64,000 bases of DNA from an uncultured Clostridia bacterium (GCA_946407705.1 CAMJPC010000001.1:1-64000), one strand, 5' to 3'. Counted from the stretch's first letter, positions 26,349-35,456 are shown. Numbers and translations are program-made. The notes: generated by a model from the sequence alone, not told the origin.

Positions 26349-27248
26349 TCATTCACCTTTTGACGGAGGATTCGGATCCTCAAGCGTTATTCTTCCGATG
26401 CGTCCTTCGCGCAGATCAGTGAGAAGCGTTCTCGCAAACCTCTCCTCATCTACCCTTCCGCCGCTCATTACGCAGCCGCGCTTCTTTCCCATTGCGAGGA
26501 AAAGATCGTAATAAGGATCGCTGTAGCCCATATCCTCATCAGCTTCCTCCAACTCAAGCGGTACGCCGTAACGCTCTTCCATAAGCTTCGGATAAAGCTC
26601 GATAAGTATCTTCATGATGTCGTATGCGGTCTCCGTTACTTCGGTGACTTCATCTTTGATCGAACCGCATGCCTGAAGGCATGTAGCGCTCCTCTTGCTG
26701 GAGATCCTGGGCCAGAGAACGCCGGGCATATCCATGAGTTCCAGTCTGCCGCCCGTCATTATCCACTTGAAATCCTTTGTGACGCCCGGACGGTCTCCCG
26801 TCACGGCGGCCTTCTTTCCAGCCAGTGCGTTTATGAGCGTTGACTTGCCCGTATTGGGAGCGCCTACCACCATCGCCCTTATCGGTCTTCCGGTACGGCC
26901 CTTCTCGGCTGCTTTATTGAGCTTTTCCTCCATAAGATCCATCGTGATCTGGTTAAGTCTGTCAAAGCCCTTCTTATGCGTGCTCTCGAGAGCAACGGCA
27001 GGCGTGCCGGAATTTGTCAGATGATCTATCCAACGCGCTGTTTTCTGCGGATCGGCAAGATCCGCTTTATTGAGGATTACTACTCTCGGCTTGTCACCGA
27101 TTATCTTGTCCAGTTCCGGATTCCTGCTCGAGAAAGGTATCCTGCAGTCAGCAGTCTCATAAACGATATCGACAAGCTTCAATCGCTCGCCGGTCTCGTT
27201 GAGAGCCTTCCTCATGTGTCCCGGAAACCAGTTGATGTTGTTTGCCAT
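26349..27248 (-). CDS. rbgA: Ribosome biogenesis GTPase RbgA/YlqF
   Basis: Circularly permuted GTPase needed for late 50S assembly. The G4 motif NKAD comes before the P-loop GAPNTGKST, then DMPG (G3), which is the permuted order of the YlqF group. The start MANNINWFPGHMRKAL and the 299-aa length are typical. The C-terminal RNA-binding region contains GCVMSGGRVDEERFA. The ATG follows GAGGTGAGAT. It is first gene of a unit with rnhB. Confidence 0.95.
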   Translation of the reverse strand: MANNINWFPGHMRKALNETGERLKLVDIVYETADCRIPFSSRNPELDKIIGDKPRVVILNKADLADPQKTARWIDHLTNSGTPAVALESTHKKGFDRLNQITMDLMEEKLNKAAEKGRTGRPIRAMVVGAPNTGKSTLINALAGKKAAVTGDRPGVTKDFKWIMTGGRLELMDMPGVLWPRISSKRSATCLQACGSIKDEVTEVTETAYDIMKILIELYPKLMEERYGVPLELEEADEDMGYSDPYYDLFLAMGKKRGCVMSGGRVDEERFARTLLTDLREGRIGRITLEDPNPPSKGE

Positions 27249-27327
27249 ATCTCACCTCGAAATCAGTGAAAATATAATAACACATAGCTTCATGATATAA
27301 TTATAAAAAACAATTGAGAGGTCTTTT

Positions 27328-27867
27328 ATGATCATTGAAACCACCGAGAAATTCACAAAGGAAGAGATTGATGAGGTCTTCGCGGTAACGCTCAAGAGAA
27401 GCCAGATCTATAAGGCACCTGAAAAGCCTCTTAAAGACCCTTTCAAGGACGCCATAGGCAATATCATCTGGGGAGGCTGCGCATTGGTGATCACTTTTGT
27501 TCTCGGACTGATCCTGAAGTTCAGTCCGGTCAGCGTCATAGCCATGACCTTGTCCGGAGTCTTGCTCTTAGTCGGCATCCTGATGCTCGTTACCGAGAAA
27601 AAAGCTTACAAGGAATCTTATGCACTGTTCTCTAAACAAGATCATTCAAAAGTAGAATTCAATGAAGAAAAGATCGGCGTAGAGATGAGCAACGGGACGA
27701 CGGTCAATATCAAGTGGAATGAGGTCGAATTCATTAAAGTTTTCAAGGCTACCGTCGGCGTCTTCTCCTCCGATAAAGCACGCGCACTCATCATTCCTTT
27801 GAAATACTGGGACGAGATCGCCAAGTTCATGCAGGATAATAGGATCATCGTCAAGTTCTACCGCTGA
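27328..27867 (+). CDS. YcxB-like membrane protein
   Basis: 179-aa protein with two adjacent hydrophobic helices (about 48-68 and 70-90) and a soluble C-terminal part with the YcxB-like pattern of alternating strands (KIGVEMSNGTTVNIKWNEVE, then VFSSDKARALIIPLKY). Function of the family is unknown. The ATG has a GAGAGG site. It stands alone on the plus strand between two minus-strand units. TATAAT at 27296-27301 could be its -10, without a convincing -35. Confidence 0.75.
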   Translation: MIIETTEKFTKEEIDEVFAVTLKRSQIYKAPEKPLKDPFKDAIGNIIWGGCALVITFVLGLILKFSPVSVIAMTLSGVLLLVGILMLVTEKKAYKESYALFSKQDHSKVEFNEEKIGVEMSNGTTVNIKWNEVEFIKVFKATVGVFSSDKARALIIPLKYWDEIAKFMQDNRIIVKFYR

Positions 27868-27977
27868 ACTTTAGATTTTTTAAGCATAATGTTGCCTCTA
27901 AAAATCGCTGTCTCTTTTTCGGTTGTTTTCAAGAGACGGAAAGATCGATGACTTACTAAAACCAGAAAAAGACTCTG

Positions 27978-28109
27978 TTTCGTAAGTGCGTTTTCATCGA
28001 AAAATGCCCGATTACAACGCAATGCACATACAAAAACTGATAATTTCCCTTTTTCGTAAGTGCATTTTCTTTACAAAGCCGTAAAAAGTGCAAAAACGCA
28101 CTTACGAAA
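27978..28109. repeat. Three copies of an 18-bp TTTCGTAAGTGCRTTTTC element
   Basis: The stretch 27868-28161 has no gene. It contains TTTCGTAAGTGCGTTTTC at 27978-27995, the same element with A at position 13 at 28052-28069, and an inverted copy at 28092-28109. The inverted copy could pair with either direct copy. I do not recognise the element; a protein-binding site array or a small structured RNA is possible. Confidence 0.65.
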
Positions 28110-28161
28110 GTGGCAAAAATGAATATTTTGTACGTCAACCGCCGCAAGATCAGGTTTGAAT

Positions 28162-28192
28162 AAAAAAAGATGCCTCAGATATCTGAGGCATC
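28162..28192 (-). terminator. Terminator of the ffh-trmD-rplS operon
   Basis: GATGCCTCAGAT (28169-28180) and ATCTGAGGCATC (28181-28192) form a perfect 12-bp inverted repeat, followed on the minus strand by seven T. It lies 28 bases past the rplS stop. Confidence 0.9.
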
Positions 28193-28219
28193 CTTTCATT
28201 TTTGCAGTTGTTCCGCAAA

Positions 28220-28561
28220 TTACAGCTTCTGCTGAATCTTTGCTGCCTTACCCTGACGGTTACGGAGGTAATAGAGCTTAGCTCTTCTGATCTTACCCTT
28301 ACGTACAACGTCGATGTGGTCGATCTTAGGGCTGTTAACAGGAAGAATCCTCTCAACGCCTACGCCGTAAGAAATACGACGGATCGTGATAGACTCTGAA
28401 AGTCCTGTACCCTTTCTGGCGATTACATATCCTTCGAAAACCTGGATACGCTCCTTAGCGCCTTCCTTGATCTTGAGGTGTGCCTTTACGTAGTCACCAA
28501 CCTCTACATCAGGATAGTTATTCTTGATATTCTCACTCTCGATAACTTTTACTAAATCCAT
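28220..28561 (-). CDS. rplS: 50S ribosomal protein L19
   Basis: 113-aa L19 with the family landmarks [20 protein letters not shown] and [16 protein letters not shown], full length. It contributes to the 30S-50S interface. It is last gene of the ylxM-to-rplS operon. An 80-base gap to trmD, longer than other gaps in the operon, can form GATAAA/TTTTATC and other hairpins, and may be an L19-type leader; this is weakly supported. Confidence 0.98.
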   Translation of the reverse strand: MDLVKVIESENIKNNYPDVEVGDYVKAHLKIKEGAKERIQVFEGYVIARKGTGLSESITIRRISYGVGVERILPVNSPKIDHIDVVRKGKIRRAKLYYLRNRQGKAAKIQQKL

Positions 28562-28643
28562 TTTGTCTGTTCCTCTCTTTCCTGCAGATGTTCGTGCCTG
28601 GAATTAGGGCAGAGGACCATCCTGATAAAACTGAAAAAGTTTA

Positions 28644-29378
28644 TCACAACCCTTTTTCAAAGGCAAGCATCTTTTCCCAGTCTTTTTCAGAGACAACTTC
28701 CTTATCGAAAAGGTCCGGTCTCCTGTTAAGCGTATCCAGGAGAGCTGCCGTGTGATTATATTCCGCGATCACCGCGTCATTGCCGTTCCTCAAAACTTCC
28801 GGAACCGTTACGCCGTTCCACTCCGCAGGCATCGTGTATTCAGGCGCCTCCAGGAGATTGCCCGTATGGGACTCAGATGTATACGCTTCCTCATTGGGAA
28901 GGACTCCCGGTACCAGCCTTGCCACAGCATCAATGACGACTATCGCAGCCGTCTCACCGCCTGTCAGAACGTAATCTCCGATGGATATCTCCTCATCGCA
29001 GACCATGTCTGTTACGCGGGCGTCTATTCCCTCGTAATGTCCGCATATGATAAGAAGGTTCTTATGAGAAGCGAGTTCATGAGCTTTCTTCTCATTGAAA
29101 ACATTGCCCTTGGGCGACATGAAGACCGTATAGGGCTTCTCCCCTGCAAGTTCAACCGCTTTCTGATACGCACCGTAAACAGGTTCGCACCTGATCATCA
29201 TGCCCGTACCGCCTCCGTAGATGGTATCGTCCACGCGTCCGTAGGTATTGGGAGCGAAATCTCTCATCTGGATGCATTCCAGAGAAATCGCGCCTTTCGC
29301 GATCCCGCGTCCCGTTATGCTCGTATTAAGGTAACCGGTAACCTGCTCCGGGAATAATGTCGCTACGTAGAAGTTCAT
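28644..29378 (-). CDS. trmD: tRNA (guanine-37-N1)-methyltransferase
   Basis: SPOUT enzyme that methylates G37 of tRNAs reading CNN and similar codons, preventing +1 frameshifts. The 244-aa protein starts MNFYVATLFPEQVTGYL at 29378; the upstream extension is not coding. The knot region has LIICGHYEGIDARV and the SAM-binding ISIGDYVLTGGE. Its ATG overlaps the stop of the preceding membrane-protein gene as ATGA, so it is translationally coupled to it. It occupies its conserved place before rplS. Confidence 0.96.
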   Translation of the reverse strand: MNFYVATLFPEQVTGYLNTSITGRGIAKGAISLECIQMRDFAPNTYGRVDDTIYGGGTGMMIRCEPVYGAYQKAVELAGEKPYTVFMSPKGNVFNEKKAHELASHKNLLIICGHYEGIDARVTDMVCDEEISIGDYVLTGGETAAIVVIDAVARLVPGVLPNEEAYTSESHTGNLLEAPEYTMPAEWNGVTVPEVLRNGNDAVIAEYNHTAALLDTLNRRPDLFDKEVVSEKDWEKMLAFEKGL

Positions 29379-30553
29379 GTCTGCGTCGGGGTTTCCCTGT
29401 TGATGATCTTTACCGTTCCGTCCTGATCGACCTTGATCGCGGTACCACAGAACGGGCAGTAACCTACCGTTGCTCTTCTTATCTTGTTGCCGGTAGAACC
29501 GCAGTTGGGGCACTCCACGGCAACATACTGGGTCTCAAGCTCATCGTTGTACTTCTGCTGGTTGAACTCGGTCTGCTTCTGAGCCGCCACCGCCTTGGCC
29601 TGCTGGGCTTCAGCCTGCTTCTGCAGGGCCTTCTGCTTTGCGACGGCGACTTTCTTCTTACGGATGATGGAAGCGGTAACGATAATGCCGATAACTACAA
29701 CAACGACTACGATAACGATAGTTGCAAGCTGCTTTGTCGACAGCTGCTTGATCATGATCCTGTCGGCAGCCCTGCTGAACGCTCTCTGGAAGAACCTACC
29801 CTCGTTCAGATCGGTATCCGTATAGAAGTAATCGATGTAGTCGAGCAGGATCTCTCTTGCCTGCTCGTCCATTACCTGCGTCTCGGCATCGTGTCCGGGC
29901 GTTGCGGTAACAATGTAATTGCTGGATTCATTCGGATATTCACGGAAGATGACGAGCAAGTGTCCTTCGTCATTACCGAACAATTCCTTGTATTTCTCAT
30001 CGGCCAGTTCTTCAACGCTGCCTTCGGACATGTAGTTCTTGCCTTCTTCACCCATGATCCAAAGGTAAGGCTGTACGCCGGTCTTCTCATAGAAATGCTG
30101 AAGGCCTGCTTTGAGCGAGGCTTCTTCGCCGCTCTCGTCTATCCAGTCACCCCAGTCGTCCTGATACCAAGTGTCGACCGTTTTGCATTTATCCGCAGGC
30201 AGAGCTTCTCTCTGAACCGTTGATCTCTCGATCTTGAAGAAAGTATCGAGATCGCCGCTGTCAAAGATCCCATACACGATGGACATGATAAGTAATATCG
30301 GGAATATCATTAAGATACCGAAAACTCTTGAACATCCGCATCCGCTTCTGCCGGCACTCCCACCTGAATAACTGCCGGAATAATGCGTTCCGCCTGAATG
30401 GTGCGAGTAAGACGATCTGTAAGATGAACCTGATGACCTGTACGAAGAACCGGAAGATCTGTAAGACGATCTGGAAGAACCTCCGGAATGAGAATGGCTG
30501 CTCGAATGATGTGAACTGTGATGCGAGCTTCCGCCGCCACCGCCTCTGCCCAT
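29375..30553 (-). CDS. TPM-like membrane protein with His/Ser/Gly-rich head and zinc ribbon
   Basis: 392-aa protein of unknown function. The first 70 residues are Gly/Ser/His/Arg-rich low complexity. A hydrophobic segment (about 77-95, VFGILMIFPILLIMSIVYGI) follows, then an extracytoplasmic alpha/beta domain of about 150 residues resembling TPM domains (LQHFYEKTGVQPYLWIMGEE, GHLLVIFREYP). A second helix (about 277-300) leads to a charged coiled coil and a C-terminal zinc ribbon (CPNCG, CPFCG). The start has GGGAGGA. Its position between rimM and trmD, with an ATGA overlap to trmD, is unexpected and ties its expression to ribosome maturation genes. Confidence 0.83.
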   Translation of the reverse strand: MGRGGGGGSSHHSSHHSSSHSHSGGSSRSSYRSSGSSYRSSGSSYRSSYSHHSGGTHYSGSYSGGSAGRSGCGCSRVFGILMIFPILLIMSIVYGIFDSGDLDTFFKIERSTVQREALPADKCKTVDTWYQDDWGDWIDESGEEASLKAGLQHFYEKTGVQPYLWIMGEEGKNYMSEGSVEELADEKYKELFGNDEGHLLVIFREYPNESSNYIVTATPGHDAETQVMDEQAREILLDYIDYFYTDTDLNEGRFFQRAFSRAADRIMIKQLSTKQLATIVIVVVVVVIGIIVTASIIRKKKVAVAKQKALQKQAEAQQAKAVAAQKQTEFNQQKYNDELETQYVAVECPNCGSTGNKIRRATVGYCPFCGTAIKVDQDGTVKIINRETPTQT

Positions 30554-30636
30554 AAAAAATCCTCCCTTATTATTTATTCCGGGAAGATTTTAACATAACA
30601 ATATTGGTATTTCTAATCTAAAGCCTGGTAAAGCCT

Positions 30637-31161
30637 CTAATCATAAAGCTCGTAAAGTCCTGCGGGGAGCCTGCACTTTATTGAGGAATCCTCAACTGAC
30701 ACTTCGTAGCAGTACTCTTTGACAAACGGCAGGAGCAAATTCTTCTTGCCCTTGCGCTTGATCTCAAGGATATGTCCGCTGCCGCCTTCAAAGCAGTCAC
30801 AGACAACACCCAGTTCGCCCTTCTCGTCATCCGTTACGGTCATTCCGATCAGATCTGCAGTATAATACCTTCCCTTGGGAAGCGGGACCGCATCAGCTCT
30901 CGATACGGCAATGTAGCGGCCGTGGAGTGCCTGAGCCTTGTCACGGTCGGCAACGCCTTCAAGAGTGACCAGTACGATCCCCCTGTCGAGTCTTGCGGAT
31001 ACGACTGATGTCTCTGCCGGGTTTTCGAGATTGGCACCTGTCAGATAACACTTCTTCATGGAAAGGAAACGGCGCGCATTATCCGTCAGGGGAAATACTT
31101 TGATTTCCCCGCGGACGCCGTGCGCGCCGATGATCTTTCCTGTAATTATCAGGTCTTCCAA
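30637..31161 (-). CDS. rimM: 16S rRNA processing protein RimM
   Basis: 174-aa 30S maturation factor that binds S19 and the 16S head. The N-terminal domain has TGKIIGAHGVRGEIKVFPLT, and the PRC-barrel C-terminal domain has GGSGHILEIKRKGKKNLLLP. The start is probably TTG at 31161, six bases after the khpA stop, without a clear Shine-Dalgarno site, so translation may depend on coupling with khpA. Typical rpsP-khpA-rimM-trmD context. Confidence 0.93.
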   Translation of the reverse strand: MEDLIITGKIIGAHGVRGEIKVFPLTDNARRFLSMKKCYLTGANLENPAETSVVSARLDRGIVLVTLEGVADRDKAQALHGRYIAVSRADAVPLPKGRYYTADLIGMTVTDDEKGELGVVCDCFEGGSGHILEIKRKGKKNLLLPFVKEYCYEVSVEDSSIKCRLPAGLYELYD

Positions 31162-31166
31162 GAGTA

Positions 31167-31397
31167 TCAGCCGACTATATCGACAATAACGCGCTTACCT
31201 TCCTTAAGGTACTTCGCCTTCATTATCGAACGGATGGCCTGAGCCCTCTTGCCGTTCTTTCCGATGATCTTGCCAGTATCGTCAGGTGCGACGGAGAGCT
31301 CGAAAATAACCGTATTTCCGCGCTCGGTCTTCTTGACGTTGACCTCATCGGGATTATTCACCAGTTCCCTGGCGATATAAACCAATAAATCGTCCAT
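31167..31397 (-). CDS. khpA: KH-domain RNA-binding protein KhpA
   Basis: 76-aa single KH domain with the GxxG loop in GKIIGKNGKRAQAIRSIM. In streptococci and others KhpA pairs with KhpB/Jag to bind sRNAs and mRNAs and affects cell division. Length and place between rpsP and rimM are as expected. GAGG lies 9 bases before the ATG. Confidence 0.94.
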   Translation of the reverse strand: MDDLLVYIARELVNNPDEVNVKKTERGNTVIFELSVAPDDTGKIIGKNGKRAQAIRSIMKAKYLKEGKRVIVDIVG

Positions 31398-31408
31398 TTT
31401 TAAATACC

Positions 31409-31651
31409 TCAGATGATGCCCTGCTTCTTGAGAAGAGACTTAACGGTATCAGTAGGCTGAGCACCGTTGCCGATCCACTTCTTAGCAGCCTCTGCGTCGA
31501 TCTTAACAGAGTCCTCTGCCTTCATGGGATCATAAGTACCGATCTCCTCGATGAAACGTCCATCTCTGGGGTATCTGGAATCAGCTACGACGACACGATA
31601 GAAAGGTGCCTTCTTCTTACCCATTCTTCTTAAACGAATCTTTACTGCCAT
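31409..31651 (-). CDS. rpsP: 30S ribosomal protein S16
   Basis: 80-aa S16 starting [19 protein letters not shown], with [20 protein letters not shown]. Complete for the family. A CCGGAGGAAAAG site precedes the ATG. The 75-base gap to ffh holds the hairpin CGCGGGAAATCCCGCG without a T tract. Confidence 0.98.
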   Translation of the reverse strand: MAVKIRLRRMGKKKAPFYRVVVADSRYPRDGRFIEEIGTYDPMKAEDSVKIDAEAAKKWIGNGAQPTDTVKSLLKKQGII

Positions 31652-31725
31652 TTTCTTTTCCTCCGGAAAATATTTTTTGTTTTTATGATCTACGCGGGAT
31701 TTCCCGCGGGAGTCACCTTAGTTGT

Positions 31726-33246
31726 TTATCTTCTGCCCTTGCGCTTCTTCTTGCGGTCTCTTCTGCCTGTCGGAGTATAAGTTCCTTCATCGGAATCAGT
31801 GTTCTTTCTTCCGAAAAGTCCTCCGAATCCGCCCGAAGACGGCATTTCCATACCTTCGGGGAGCTGCATGTCTGAAGGAAGTCCCTTCATGCCTCCCATG
31901 CCCATTTTCGCAGCCTGCTTGGCAAAGCCCTTGGGCATCTTGAAGCCGCCCTTGCCGTTGCTGAACTGCTTCATCATCTTTGCGGTCTGCTCATACTGTG
32001 TCATGAGTTTGTTGACGTCAGATACTTCAACGCCTGCACCTGCAGCAATTCTCTTGCGGCGGCTGGCGTTAAGGATGGAAGGAACTCTTCTCTCCTTTTT
32101 CGTCATTGACGAGATGATCGCCATCTGACGGTCGATTATCTTATCATCGAGGTCCTCATCGTTAACCTTTCCGGCAGCACCGGGAAGCATTCCGACGAGA
32201 TCCTTTAACGAACCCATTTTCTTCATCTGCTGGAACTGCGAATACAGATCGTCGAGATTGTATCCGCTGCTCATCATGCGCTCCATCGACTTGATGGCTT
32301 CTTCCTCGTCGATGGTGGTCTGCGCCTTCTCAATAAGGCTTATGACGTCACCCATTCCGAGGATCCTGTCAGCCATGCGCTGAGCATGGAACTGCTCGAT
32401 CGCGTCGACCTTTTCGCCCGTACAGATGTATTTGATCGGCTTGCCGGTAAGCTTTCTGATCGAAAGCGCGGAACCGCCTCTTGCGTCACCGTCGAGCTTT
32501 GTCATGATGAAGCCGTCCATGCCGATCGCTTCTTCGAAAGTCTGTGCTACGTTAACGGCTTCCTGACCGATCATCGCATCGACTACGAGGAGCTTCTCGG
32601 TGGGATTGACCGTATTGCTGATGTCCTTAAGCTCGGTCATGAGCTCATCATCAACTACCGTACGTCCCGCAGTATCTATGATCAGGTAATTGCAAAGAAG
32701 ATATCTTGCCTTGCCTTCACCGTCTCTGGCGATCTTGATCGCGTCCTTCTCTTCAGGATCGATATAGCAGTCAACTCCGACTGCGTCAGCCAATACTTTG
32801 AGCTGACCTGCAGCAGCAGGTCTGTGAACGTCGACGGAAACGACCATCGGCTTCTTTCCCGCCGTCTTTAAGAGTTTTGCAAGCTTTACAGCGGTAGTTG
32901 TCTTACCTGCACCCTGAAGACCGTAAAGGATAATGGTATTAAAGCCCGTTGAAGAAGACAAGAGCTTGTCAGAACCCGCTTCGCCTCCGAGAAGTTCCGT
33001 GAGGGATTCTCTTACGATCTTAACGATCTCCTGACCCGGAGTAAGTGACTGGGTAACATCAGCGCCCTTGCACTTCTCGCTCATGTCGGCTACGAATTCC
33101 TTAACGACTCCGTAGTTAACGTCTGCTTCGAGGAGAGCCATGCGGATCTCGCGCATCATCTCCTTGATGTCAGCATCAGTTACGCGTGCCTTGCCGCGCA
33201 TCTTAGCCGTTATGTTCTGCAGTTTTGACGAAAGGCTCTCAAACAC
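31726..33246 (-). CDS. ffh: Signal recognition particle protein Ffh
   Basis: SRP54 GTPase that binds signal sequences and 4.5S/6S SRP RNA, and docks with FtsY. The 506-aa protein has N and G domains with GLQGAGKTTT, DTAGRT and TKLDGDARGG. The methionine-rich M domain is at the end (MGMGGMKGLPSDMQLPEGME). A basic tail RRDRKKKRKGRR extends past the usual end. The GTG start follows the ylxM stop by 4 bases. ftsY, its receptor partner, is at the right edge of this window. Confidence 0.97.
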   Translation of the reverse strand: MFESLSSKLQNITAKMRGKARVTDADIKEMMREIRMALLEADVNYGVVKEFVADMSEKCKGADVTQSLTPGQEIVKIVRESLTELLGGEAGSDKLLSSSTGFNTIILYGLQGAGKTTTAVKLAKLLKTAGKKPMVVSVDVHRPAAAGQLKVLADAVGVDCYIDPEEKDAIKIARDGEGKARYLLCNYLIIDTAGRTVVDDELMTELKDISNTVNPTEKLLVVDAMIGQEAVNVAQTFEEAIGMDGFIMTKLDGDARGGSALSIRKLTGKPIKYICTGEKVDAIEQFHAQRMADRILGMGDVISLIEKAQTTIDEEEAIKSMERMMSSGYNLDDLYSQFQQMKKMGSLKDLVGMLPGAAGKVNDEDLDDKIIDRQMAIISSMTKKERRVPSILNASRRKRIAAGAGVEVSDVNKLMTQYEQTAKMMKQFSNGKGGFKMPKGFAKQAAKMGMGGMKGLPSDMQLPEGMEMPSSGGFGGLFGRKNTDSDEGTYTPTGRRDRKKKRKGRR

Positions 33247-33250
33247 CTTG

Positions 33251-33577
33251 TTACATTTCCTCTATCAGTTCTTCAAGTTCTCCGGCGGCCTTGTCACAGT
33301 CACCGTTCTTTATCAGTTCAAGGGCTTTCTGTGCCCTTGCTTTGTTCTTTTCGAAAAGTCCCATGAGCCCTAACTTATCCTCGTATGACTCAAGTTCCTT
33401 CTCAGCGCGCTTGATCGTATCGTGCACTCCCTGGCGCGAAATGCCCTGGAGTTCGGCGATCTCGGCGAGCGATAAGTCCTCATAATAGTAACTTTCGCAT
33501 GCCTCGCGCATCCTGTCGGTCAGGAGATTCCCGTAAAAATCAAGCAAAATGCCTGTTCTGATTGACTTTTCCTTCAT
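33251..33577 (-). CDS. ylxM: YlxM/p13-like helix-turn-helix protein
   Basis: 108-aa UPF0122 protein with a sigma-70 region 4-like helix-turn-helix (SLAEIAELQGISRQGVHDTI). In streptococci YlxM stimulates SRP function by acting with Ffh-RNA. The start is MKEKSIRTGILLDFYGNLLT at 33577; an upstream extension to 33640 crosses the promoter and is rejected. GGAGGAG lies 12-14 bases before the ATG. First gene of the SRP/ribosome operon. Confidence 0.93.
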   Translation of the reverse strand: MKEKSIRTGILLDFYGNLLTDRMREACESYYYEDLSLAEIAELQGISRQGVHDTIKRAEKELESYEDKLGLMGLFEKNKARAQKALELIKNGDCDKAAGELEELIEEM

Positions 33578-33611
33578 ATGGGCGCAATTCTCCTCCGAAT
33601 ACGACCACAGA

Positions 33612-33640
33612 ATAATAACAAAGAGCCGAAGCGGTGTCAA
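33612..33640 (-). promoter_or_regulatory. Promoter of the ylxM-ffh-rpsP operon
   Basis: Minus strand TTGACA (complement of 33635-33640), 17 bp, TATTAT (complement of 33612-33617), 35 bp before the ylxM start. Confidence 0.87.
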
Positions 33641-33674
33641 GTATTTTTACTTGTCAGCATTTTCGCCGGCATGC

Positions 33675-35216
33675 TTATTTGACGAGAATGCATGCAGCCC
33701 TTTCTTCTACCAGGCTGCTTAGTATTTCTTTGAATTCTTTCTCAAGCTGTTTCTTTTTAACCTGTACAGGAAAAGTCTTGTTGACGAGCTCCTGTCTTTT
33801 CGCTTTGAATTCATCGTTATAATTGGCTCCTGCAAATGCCGTCGCGTAAACATCGGCTCTGACCTCCATGTCAGTAACCTTGCTGTTCAGGGATTCAAGA
33901 AGTTCGCTGTTTTCCCGGTACGGCTCAAAATATGACACGAGTTCTTCCATTTTCCTGAAATACGGCTTGTCCTTGTCAGATGCATGCTTTACGGCCTCTT
34001 CTGTAAGAGATCTGACAGACTGAAGCTCACTGTCATCGATCTCATCGGAGATCCTGACAGTGCTGACTTTTGTCCATTTGCCCGCACAAAGGATCTTTCC
34101 CAAGAGAGCTTCAAAATCAGAAGGCTTGGTCATGAGAACACTCGAAAACCTCACTCCTGCGTCTTTATACTTTCCTGTGTTGATCGAATTCAAAGCCTTC
34201 TCCATCGGCATTCCGAAGAAGAGCGAGACACCGTATGCAACGCCGCAGTGTTCGCACTGATAAACGTGCTTATTCCTGTCAAGACCCAACGTGGCACCGC
34301 ACTTGTCACAGATGACATCCTTCGGAGCATCCGTATCAGCAACGGTTGCAGGACCGCCCTCTGAAACACTTTGCGCCGCTTTTTCTTCGGGTGCAAACTT
34401 ACCCTCAAGTTCTTCCATCTCGCGGTAAACTGCCGAATAAGCCCTGTCATGCTCATCTATTCTGTTATTTAATCTCTTTTTATATTCAAAAGCAGGATCA
34501 TAAGCCGCATCGAACTTCTTGTCTTTTTTAGACAGCCAGACGAAAAACAAGACTATGAGGCCAATACATATAATGAACGCAACGATTCCGGCTTCAGGGG
34601 ATATACACATGCCCAAACAAGTGGCAACATTAATAAACATTATTCCGCCCAAGATCTTAAGCAACCCGGGAATTCCCCCGAAGCTCGCCCAGCGTTCATC
34701 GGAACGGTACTCCTGAAAATCACGGAGCAGCTTTTGGTTTAGCTCATTCCTGGTATCACCGGATAACAGTTCCCGCTTTTCCCGTTCGAATTTGAGGATC
34801 TTCTCATAGTCGCCGATAAGCGAAAACAACCTTGCAAAATATTCCGCTTTCTCATTTACCGAAAGCCTCTCGGCTCTTAATGCCGCTTTCTTCGCTTCGG
34901 TCAGATCGCCGCCTGCAAGGTTGTCGCAGTTTTCGAGCCTTTCAGGAGAATCCAGTTTGAGAGCGCACAGCACAGTTCCTAAGAGCGCATCGAAGTTTTG
35001 AGGGTCATTGTCCAATATCTGACTGAACTTCTCTTTTGCAGCCGGGAAAGAGCCCTGCCTAAGACATGCTTTAGCCTGGTCAAGGACTTCATCCGCGTGA
35101 AAATCAACTATGTCGTATCTGTTTCCGCAGAAAGGGCAATCCAGGATCTCCTGATCAGCATCAAACATCAGGATTCCCGCGCACTTTGTACAGGTGTAAC
35201 TCTTCAGTGTTGCCAT
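33675..35216 (-). CDS. Membrane protein with duplicated zinc-ribbon/TPR-like module
   Basis: 513-aa protein of unknown function built from an internal duplication. Each half has a zinc ribbon (CTKCAG...CPFCGNRYD at 9-36; CDKCGATLG...CEHCGVAYG in the middle) followed by a TPR-like helical hairpin with similar wording (NFDALLGTVLCALKL; DFEALLGKILCAGKW). Two hydrophobic helices (about 190-225, GGIMFINVATCLGMCI and IVAFIICIGLIVLFFVWL) separate the halves. Lysine/glutamate-rich helices end it. AGGA precedes the ATG. It is monocistronic, and it follows the unusual repeat-rich intergenic region. Confidence 0.83.
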   Translation of the reverse strand: MATLKSYTCTKCAGILMFDADQEILDCPFCGNRYDIVDFHADEVLDQAKACLRQGSFPAAKEKFSQILDNDPQNFDALLGTVLCALKLDSPERLENCDNLAGGDLTEAKKAALRAERLSVNEKAEYFARLFSLIGDYEKILKFEREKRELLSGDTRNELNQKLLRDFQEYRSDERWASFGGIPGLLKILGGIMFINVATCLGMCISPEAGIVAFIICIGLIVLFFVWLSKKDKKFDAAYDPAFEYKKRLNNRIDEHDRAYSAVYREMEELEGKFAPEEKAAQSVSEGGPATVADTDAPKDVICDKCGATLGLDRNKHVYQCEHCGVAYGVSLFFGMPMEKALNSINTGKYKDAGVRFSSVLMTKPSDFEALLGKILCAGKWTKVSTVRISDEIDDSELQSVRSLTEEAVKHASDKDKPYFRKMEELVSYFEPYRENSELLESLNSKVTDMEVRADVYATAFAGANYNDEFKAKRQELVNKTFPVQVKKKQLEKEFKEILSSLVEERAACILVK

Positions 35217-35456
35217 ATAGATCCTATCCCCTGCTTTAACGGTACGTTTCTCTTCTTATTATTTTACTATACCCTGTAACTATTCTTAAAGATTAAAGCC
35301 GCTGCCGACACCTGACAAACCGATATTGCTTATAATTTGCATGTTTTCCGTTGTTTTGTGCACGAAAAAGTGTAAATCCGTCAGATTTGCACTTTTTTTG
35401 CATTTTTCCGCCAGTCTCGTGCAATTATTCTGCAATCGGTTTTTTTGAATCTTCGT

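Noticed and set aside
27291..27301. Promoter for the YcxB-like gene at TATAAT 27296-27301
   Set aside because: No acceptable -35 at 16-18 bp; the A+T-rich tract gives TATAAT on both strands by chance.
29357..30223. 288-aa plus-strand ORF opposite the TPM-like gene
   Set aside because: Antisense of a gene with good domain structure and ribosome site; Leu/Arg/Asp-rich without motif.
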